From: Fibrobacteria bacterium GUT77 | GTDB lineage: Bacteria > Fibrobacterota > Chitinivibrionia > Chitinivibrionales > Chitinispirillaceae | Length of the DNA: 12,227 nt | Direction: 5' to 3' | Assembly: GCA_001462255.1 (NCBI GenBank) | Contig: LIUJ01000301.1 | Location: 1-12,227, forward strand | Shown: positions 8,064-12,227 of the stretch, one piece after another | How the letters are laid out: the number at the start of each line of letters is the position of its first letter | Position numbering within the stretch: position 1 is the first letter of the stretch | Notes under the pieces: generated by a model | Databases searched by the model: none | What the model saw: the letters and a program-made list of their open reading frames with translations, nothing else | What the model was told of the DNA's origin: nothing | Translations under genes and position numbers: made by a program

Positions 8064-10082
8064 ATGAACACGAAAATCATTAAAATAGGAACGGCGTTCG
8101 CGGTGTTTGCGGCACTGGTTTGCGCGGTGTGGGCGCAGGCGAATTATACGGAGGCTTTGAGCGGATTAAGCGGCGCCGATAAAACGTTGGATATGGTCTA
8201 TGTTGAGGGTGGAACGTTCACGCGGGGATGTTCCACTGGGGATACCGCGTGCGAGGCGACGGAAAAACCGGCGCATAGTGTGACGTTGAGTAATTATTAC
8301 GTCGGCAAATACGAGGTGACGAATGCCCAATGGGAGGCAATAATGGGCAAAAGCGAATGCGCGCCTCCCTCCTGCTACGGCGCGCTTAGCGCCAACGCGC
8401 CCAAAACGAGCGTTACCTGGTATGACGCCGTTGAATTTACGTGTAAATTAAGGCAAAGTACCGGAAAGCGTTATCGTTTGTTGACGGACGCGGAATTTGA
8501 GTACGCGGCTCGCGGAGGCAAACTGACGCGCAATTATCTTTATTCCGGCAGCAATACCGCCAATGACGTCGCGTGGACTTCGGCCAATTCCGGCGGCGGT
8601 TACGGAGCCAAGGAAGTGGGGACAAAGGCCGCCAACGAACTCGGCATATACGACCTAAGCGGTAACGTATACGAGTGGACGCTTGACAGTTGGTCTCAGG
8701 GCGGTTACACCGACGGCGCCAAAACTAATCCGATAAATAGACCTACCGCCCATACTCAAAAGACGCGCCGAGGCGGTAGTTACGACCAACCTGCGTCGGA
8801 AAGCCGCGTTTCTGCGCACAAAATACGTTCGATTGAGGGTAAAGACGGTTCGATAGGGTTTCGTTTGGCCGTCTCCGCGTCGGACAATGATCCCGCCGCC
8901 GCGCTGAATCCGTGCGAAATAACGCAACCTTTCCCGACCGGTGCCAAAATAAGTTTCCGCGATGAGAGGATAGCCACCGCTTCCGATGAGGCGTGGATAT
9001 ACGACATGGGTGAGTATAACCCCGGTATGGGATATGTACTTAGACTATCGGCCGACGGCGCGGCAAAATATGCCGTGATTATGAATTATAACGGTACGCA
9101 GTTTGTTACCGAACAAGCTTCCGGCGAATGGTTCACGACCAACGGTTACACCTTGTATATCGTGCCGAGTACCGGCACCGCGAAGCAGTATTTGTACCTT
9201 CCGCTTTGCAGAGCCAAGTGCGATAATATGTCTATGATGTCTACAACCGATATGCCCGGTAGATACGAGCGCGTTAAACTTTCTGATTTTAACGGGGCGG
9301 ATAAGGTCACTCTTCCCGCCGTTAGCGGTCCCAAGACTCCCGAAGCGTTGGCCCAAGCCGCAGGAAAAATCAACACGGATATGGCTAATCCCCCGACAAC
9401 CGGACATGACTCGCGACTTATAGAGGGGGCAAATTACGCGTGGGTGCAAGACAATGTCGCCATGAACGCGGGCGGGACGCATAGGTATCGCAAAGATTTT
9501 GACTCAAATACGGACATGAGGTTCGTAGTTTGGGACGCGATGGCCAATACGTCAACCTTGTTGGCTCACGGCCCGTGGTTCACGGTAGACAACTCCTTCT
9601 TGCGTGTCAACGATCCCAACGGCGCTACATACGATTACCTATACAGTGTTGTAGGAGATACGGTGTTTTATCACATATCGTTCCAATCATACGAACCCGG
9701 TGATTTCAGAATGCTCAAAAAAATGAGCGCGAGTAGCGTCCCGCAGTGGAAAGAACCCACTTCCAACACCACATACAACCAAGGCGCTTCAAAGTACATT
9801 CCCCCAAGCGTGGAGGGGACGGGGGTTCCCGCGTCCATAGCGGCAAAGGGCGTAGCCGCCAAATCCGCCCGGTTGGCGTTGTTAGGCCGAACGCTGATCG
9901 TAAACGCTCCCGCCGGCGCAAAAGCCGATGTAAGGATATTGAGTCTTACCGGCAAAACGGTGGCGAGGTTTAACGCGGTAGGCGCGACGAGTTTGTCGCT
10001 CCGAAGAATCCCCGCCGGCGCCTACCTTATAGAGGCGAAAATAGACGGTACGGCGCTGACGCGGTCGGTTGTGTTGCGGTAG
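8064..10082 (+). CDS. Exported SUMF1-fold protein with duplicated middle domain and type IX-like C-terminal tail
   Basis: The start at 8064 is preceded by AGAGGTG and begins a clean signal peptide (KIIK, hydrophobic core, AQA|N at 26/27). The in-frame ATG at 8043 has no ribosome site. Residues 42-270 form a SUMF1/FGE-sulfatase domain, with MVYVEGGTF, YYVGKYEVTN, YRLLTDAEFEYAARGG, LSGNVYEWT, RRGGSYDQP and IGFRLA. The cysteine pair of true formylglycine-generating enzymes is absent after GGSY (237-240), so catalysis as FGE is unlikely. Residues about 294-380 and 443-530 look like two copies of one unrecognised domain: AW at 310 and 459, WFT at 356 and 505, and YLY at 376 and 525 are all 149 apart. 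Residues about 600-672 resemble a Por-type sorting domain (VRILSLTGKTVARF, then IPAGAYLIEAKIDG). An exported or surface-anchored adhesive or binding protein is my inference; the substrate is unknown. Confidence 0.85.
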   Translation: MNTKIIKIGTAFAVFAALVCAVWAQANYTEALSGLSGADKTLDMVYVEGGTFTRGCSTGDTACEATEKPAHSVTLSNYYVGKYEVTNAQWEAIMGKSECAPPSCYGALSANAPKTSVTWYDAVEFTCKLRQSTGKRYRLLTDAEFEYAARGGKLTRNYLYSGSNTANDVAWTSANSGGGYGAKEVGTKAANELGIYDLSGNVYEWTLDSWSQGGYTDGAKTNPINRPTAHTQKTRRGGSYDQPASESRVSAHKIRSIEGKDGSIGFRLAVSASDNDPAAALNPCEITQPFPTGAKISFRDERIATASDEAWIYDMGEYNPGMGYVLRLSADGAAKYAVIMNYNGTQFVTEQASGEWFTTNGYTLYIVPSTGTAKQYLYLPLCRAKCDNMSMMSTTDMPGRYERVKLSDFNGADKVTLPAVSGPKTPEALAQAAGKINTDMANPPTTGHDSRLIEGANYAWVQDNVAMNAGGTHRYRKDFDSNTDMRFVVWDAMANTSTLLAHGPWFTVDNSFLRVNDPNGATYDYLYSVVGDTVFYHISFQSYEPGDFRMLKKMSASSVPQWKEPTSNTTYNQGASKYIPPSVEGTGVPASIAAKGVAAKSARLALLGRTLIVNAPAGAKADVRILSLTGKTVARFNAVGATSLSLRRIPAGAYLIEAKIDGTALTRSVVLR

Positions 10083-10092
10083 TTGTCCGGTA

Positions 10093-10115
10093 GGGGCGCG
10101 ATTTATCGCGTCCCC
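10093..10115. terminator. GC-rich hairpin between convergent genes (weak terminator candidate)
   Basis: GGGGCGCGAT (10093-10102) pairs with ATCGCGTCCCC (10105-10115), with one bulged T. It lies 11 bases past the stop of the SUMF1-fold gene and overlaps the last codons and stop of obg on the other strand. No T run follows on either strand, so it is not a textbook intrinsic terminator. Its place between convergent genes still suggests it could block read-through or protect 3' ends. Confidence 0.35.
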
Positions 10116-11086
10116 GTTCCCGCCAACATCCTCTCCAACTCCAAAAGTACCCTATCAACCCCGTCCCCAGTAACCGCCGACATCCCGAGCCATCCGTCGG
10201 GAATCTTTATCTCCGAGTCGGCTCCGATCAAATCGGTCTTAGTCATGATAAAGCATTTGGGTTTACCCGCCAGCAGTTCGCTGTAATGATTCAATTCGTT
10301 TATGAGCACCGCCGCGTCCCCCTCCGGATCCTCCGAACCGGCCTCCACCATTACCGCGAGCACGCTCGTCCGCTCAATGTGGCGCAGAAAGCGTATTCCC
10401 ATACCCTTGCCCTCGTGGCAACCCTCTATCAGCCCGGGGATGTCGGCCACCACGTAGGACGATCCGAACGGGCCGCTTTTACTCGTGACTATGCCGAGGT
10501 GCGGTTCTTTGGTGGTGAACGGGTAGTCGGCGATTTTAGGCCTCGCGTGGGATACGCGCGATAGGAAAGTCGACTTCCCGGCGTTGGGGCGGCCTACCAA
10601 CCCCACGTCGGCCAATACCTTTAAAACTAATTTTAATTTTCGCTCCTCGCCCGGTTTGCCCGATTCGCTGGACTGCGGGTTCGGGTCGTGGAAGGAGGCC
10701 AGCGCCGCATTCCCGCGCCCGCCGCGCCCGCCCTTGGCCACGAGTTCCAGCTGACCCTCGCTCAGGCAGTCGAGCAACGTCTCGCCGGTGGCGTCGTCGT
10801 AGACGATGGTTCCGAGCGGCACGGGGATCACTACGTCCTCCGCGCTCCTGCCGGTCTGGTTCTTCCCCTTGCCGTGGGCGCCGCGCTCCGCCTTGTAGTG
10901 TCGGCGGTAGGCCACGTCTTGCAATGTGTGAATCTGCTTTGACCCGGATAGATAGATGTGCCCGCCGCGCCCCCCGTCGCCGCCGTCGGGACGTCCCTTA
11001 GGCTTATACTTCTGCCGCTCGTAGGAGTGGCACCCGTTGCCGCCGTCCCCGGCCCTCAATTCGATGGTGGTTTCATCTATAAACAT
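10103..11086 (-). CDS. obg: GTPase Obg (CgtA)
   Basis: The 327-residue product begins MFIDETTIELRAGDGGNG, the standard start of Obg, which fixes the ATG at 11086. The glycine-rich Obg domain covers about 1-158. The G domain shows G1 GRPNAGKST (165-173), PFTT as the switch I motif, DIPGLIEGCHEGKGMG for G3, TKTD (282-285) for G4, where many Obg proteins have NKxD, and SAVTGDG for G5. It stops soon after, so the variable C-terminal OCT domain is absent; many Obg proteins also lack it. Obg is an essential GTPase that binds the large ribosomal subunit during assembly and links to stress and growth control. It often sits near rplU-rpmA, which are not in this window. It converges with the SUMF1-fold gene and diverges from purL. 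No Shine-Dalgarno sequence precedes the start. Confidence 0.97.
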   Translation of the reverse strand: MFIDETTIELRAGDGGNGCHSYERQKYKPKGRPDGGDGGRGGHIYLSGSKQIHTLQDVAYRRHYKAERGAHGKGKNQTGRSAEDVVIPVPLGTIVYDDATGETLLDCLSEGQLELVAKGGRGGRGNAALASFHDPNPQSSESGKPGEERKLKLVLKVLADVGLVGRPNAGKSTFLSRVSHARPKIADYPFTTKEPHLGIVTSKSGPFGSSYVVADIPGLIEGCHEGKGMGIRFLRHIERTSVLAVMVEAGSEDPEGDAAVLINELNHYSELLAGKPKCFIMTKTDLIGADSEIKIPDGWLGMSAVTGDGVDRVLLELERMLAGTGTR

Positions 11087-11204
11087 AACCAAAATATAGC
11101 ATTTACGCCGTGTCAATATGTATATTATTTGTTTGTTATCGTAATTGATGAATTGATAAATCGACGAATCATCAAACAATATCACCACAATACAGTAGGA
11201 TATA
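11087..11204. other. Divergent obg-purL intergenic region
   Basis: This AT-rich gap of 118 bases must hold both promoters. For obg, the minus strand reads TGCTATATT (11101-11093), an extended -10 ending six bases before the ATG. For purL, TTGTTA (11133-11138) with GATAAA (11155-11160), 16 bases apart, is a weak candidate. A loose 8-base periodicity of AATTGATG-like units runs from 11143 to 11174, with TTGATGA (11145-11151) inverted as TCATCAA (11169-11175); it could be an operator. Confidence 0.45.
11093..11101 (-). promoter_or_regulatory. Extended -10 promoter candidate for obg
   Basis: On the minus strand TGCTATATT matches the extended -10 pattern. Six bases separate its end from the obg ATG, so transcription would begin at or next to the start codon. 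A perfect TTGACA lies upstream (11116-11111) but only 12 bases from TATATT, too close to act as the -35 for it. Confidence 0.4.
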
Positions 11205-12227
11205 ATGACCGCGACCGATACCGTTAATACCGATACCGATGCAATCAATACCGCAAATGCCGTTAGGCGCGTTTACGTTGAGAAGCGGCCTGATTATGAC
11301 GTCCGTTCTGCCCGCTTGTTGGCCGATTTGCGGGATAATCTTGGGATTTTGGGGATTAACGGCGTCCGTACCTTGAATAGGTATGACGCGGAGGGTCTGT
11401 CCGACGCTTATTACGCGGCGGCGCGGGACAGCATTTTTGCCGAGTTGCCGGTGGACCTGGTGTACGACGAGGAGATGCCGATAGGCCCCGACGAGCGGGC
11501 GTTTGCCGTTGAATACCTACCGGGGCAGTACGATCAGCGGGCCGACGGCGCGGCGCAATGCGTCCAGCTGTTGACGCACGCGGCGCCGCCCAAGATCGCT
11601 TCGGCGCGGGTAATCGTCCTTAGGGGCGATATCGACGAGCGTGATTTTATAAGGATAAAGAGCTATTGCATAAATCCCGTAGACTCTCGCGAAGCCTCGC
11701 TCGACAAACCGGCAAGCCTTGATATGCGGGCCGAGCAACCTCCCGACGTGGCCGTTCTGCGCGGGTTTATCAATCTTGACGACGGCGAGGTCAATAAGCT
11801 AAGGCAAGACTTGGGGTTGGCGATGAAGAGCGACGACCTCCTCTTCTGCCAAAAATATTTTCGTGACACGGAGGGACGCGACCCGACCATAACGGAGGTG
11901 CGCGTGCTTGATACCTATTGGTCCGACCACTGCCGCCACACGACATTCCTCACCGCGATAAACGATGTGGAGATAGAGGAGACGGCGCTCAACGGACCCG
12001 TCGTCACGGCGTTCGAGACCTATATGCGCGCCCGTGAGTACGTCTACGGCGACGCGGAGGATACCCGCGCCATATCGCTTATGGACATCGCCCTGATGGG
12101 GATGAGGGAGTTGCGGAAGAAGGGGACGCTTAGCGACTTAGACGCCTCCGACGAGGTGAACGCTTGTAGCATAGTCGTTCCGGCGGTTGTGGACGGCAAA
12201 ACGGAGGATTGGCTTGTGATGTTCAAG
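11205..12227 (+). CDS. purL: Phosphoribosylformylglycinamidine synthase, long single-chain PurL, N-terminal part (runs off the right edge)
   Basis: The frame is open from the ATG at 11205 to the window edge, 341 residues. It matches the long FGAM synthase, which turns FGAR, glutamine and ATP into FGAM in de novo purine synthesis, in the cytoplasm. VRRVYVEKRPDYDVRSARLL (from residue 20) and LPGQYDQRADGAAQCVQLL (from 105) belong to the N-terminal PurS-like region. YWSDHCRHTTF at 238-248 is the signature at the start of the first ATP-binding synthase domain. The wording resembles the Clostridium/Bacteroides-type long PurL of about 1250 residues, so most of the synthase and all of the glutaminase domain should lie beyond the edge. 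Residues 1-19 form a Thr/Asp/Asn-rich extension not typical of the family. TAGGA lies four bases before the ATG, and no other in-frame start precedes the conserved region. Confidence 0.95.
   Translation, partial: MTATDTVNTDTDAINTANAVRRVYVEKRPDYDVRSARLLADLRDNLGILGINGVRTLNRYDAEGLSDAYYAAARDSIFAELPVDLVYDEEMPIGPDERAFAVEYLPGQYDQRADGAAQCVQLLTHAAPPKIASARVIVLRGDIDERDFIRIKSYCINPVDSREASLDKPASLDMRAEQPPDVAVLRGFINLDDGEVNKLRQDLGLAMKSDDLLFCQKYFRDTEGRDPTITEVRVLDTYWSDHCRHTTFLTAINDVEIEETALNGPVVTAFETYMRAREYVYGDAEDTRAISLMDIALMGMRELRKKGTLSDLDASDEVNACSIVVPAVVDGKTEDWLVMFK

Noticed and set aside
11111..11116. Perfect TTGACA on the minus strand as the -35 of obg
   Set aside because: The only good -10 is 12 bases away, too short for a standard promoter; the extended -10 does not need it.
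11201..11206. TATAAT overlapping the purL start codon as a -10
   Set aside because: Transcription would begin inside the gene, downstream of its only usable start codon.
1..12227. CRISPR arrays, transposases, insertion-sequence ends, tRNA or rRNA genes
   Set aside because: I looked for regularly spaced repeats, transposase motifs, target-site duplications and structural RNA landmarks and saw none.

Overview
The window looks like chromosomal DNA of a diderm (two-membrane) bacterium, most plausibly from the FCB group and perhaps Fibrobacterota. The evidence is a TonB-dependent outer-membrane receptor, a TamB plus Omp85 pair, and a secreted SUMF1-fold protein with a tail like those used by type IX secretion. 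No marker here fixes the phylum, so the assignment is inference. Base composition looks moderately GC-rich in genes, with AT-rich intergenic regions.

Layout. (1) 1-1359, minus strand: the N-terminal 453 residues of a TonB-dependent receptor that runs off the left edge. Its leader carries a clear cobalamin riboswitch (about 1416-1578), so it is very probably a BtuB-type corrinoid receptor. (2) 1360-1674: a 315-base divergent control region. It holds the receptor's Shine-Dalgarno sequence, the riboswitch, two opposed and overlapping promoter candidates, an 8-bp inverted repeat and an 11-A tract. (3) 1675-7877, plus strand: a two-gene operon of a TamB-like inner-membrane-anchored protein (1395 aa) and a three-POTRA Omp85 barrel protein (672 aa), joined by an ATGA overlap. 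(4) 7878-8063: an intergenic region with an imperfect hairpin and an extended -10 promoter. (5) 8064-10082, plus strand: an exported SUMF1-fold protein with a tandem duplicated middle domain and a C-terminal sorting-type tail. (6) 10103-11086, minus strand: the GTPase Obg, convergent with the preceding gene. (7) 11087-11204: a short AT-rich divergent intergenic region. (8) 11205-12227, plus strand: the N-terminal 341 residues of a long single-chain PurL, running off the right edge.

How the genes relate. The left two thirds is dominated by the cell envelope: a corrinoid receptor, a TamB/Omp85 module that would help move lipid or assemble protein in the outer membrane, and an exported protein. 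Obg (ribosome assembly) and PurL (purine synthesis) are housekeeping genes with no evident functional link to these.

I see no clearly new system, CRISPR array, transposase, tRNA or rRNA. The points most worth a second look are the exact 149-residue duplication in a SUMF1-fold protein that lacks the FGE catalytic cysteines, the Asn/Asp-rich N-terminal extension of the receptor, similar low-complexity DNA words at the start of purL, the overlapping divergent promoters, and a possibly leaderless obg.
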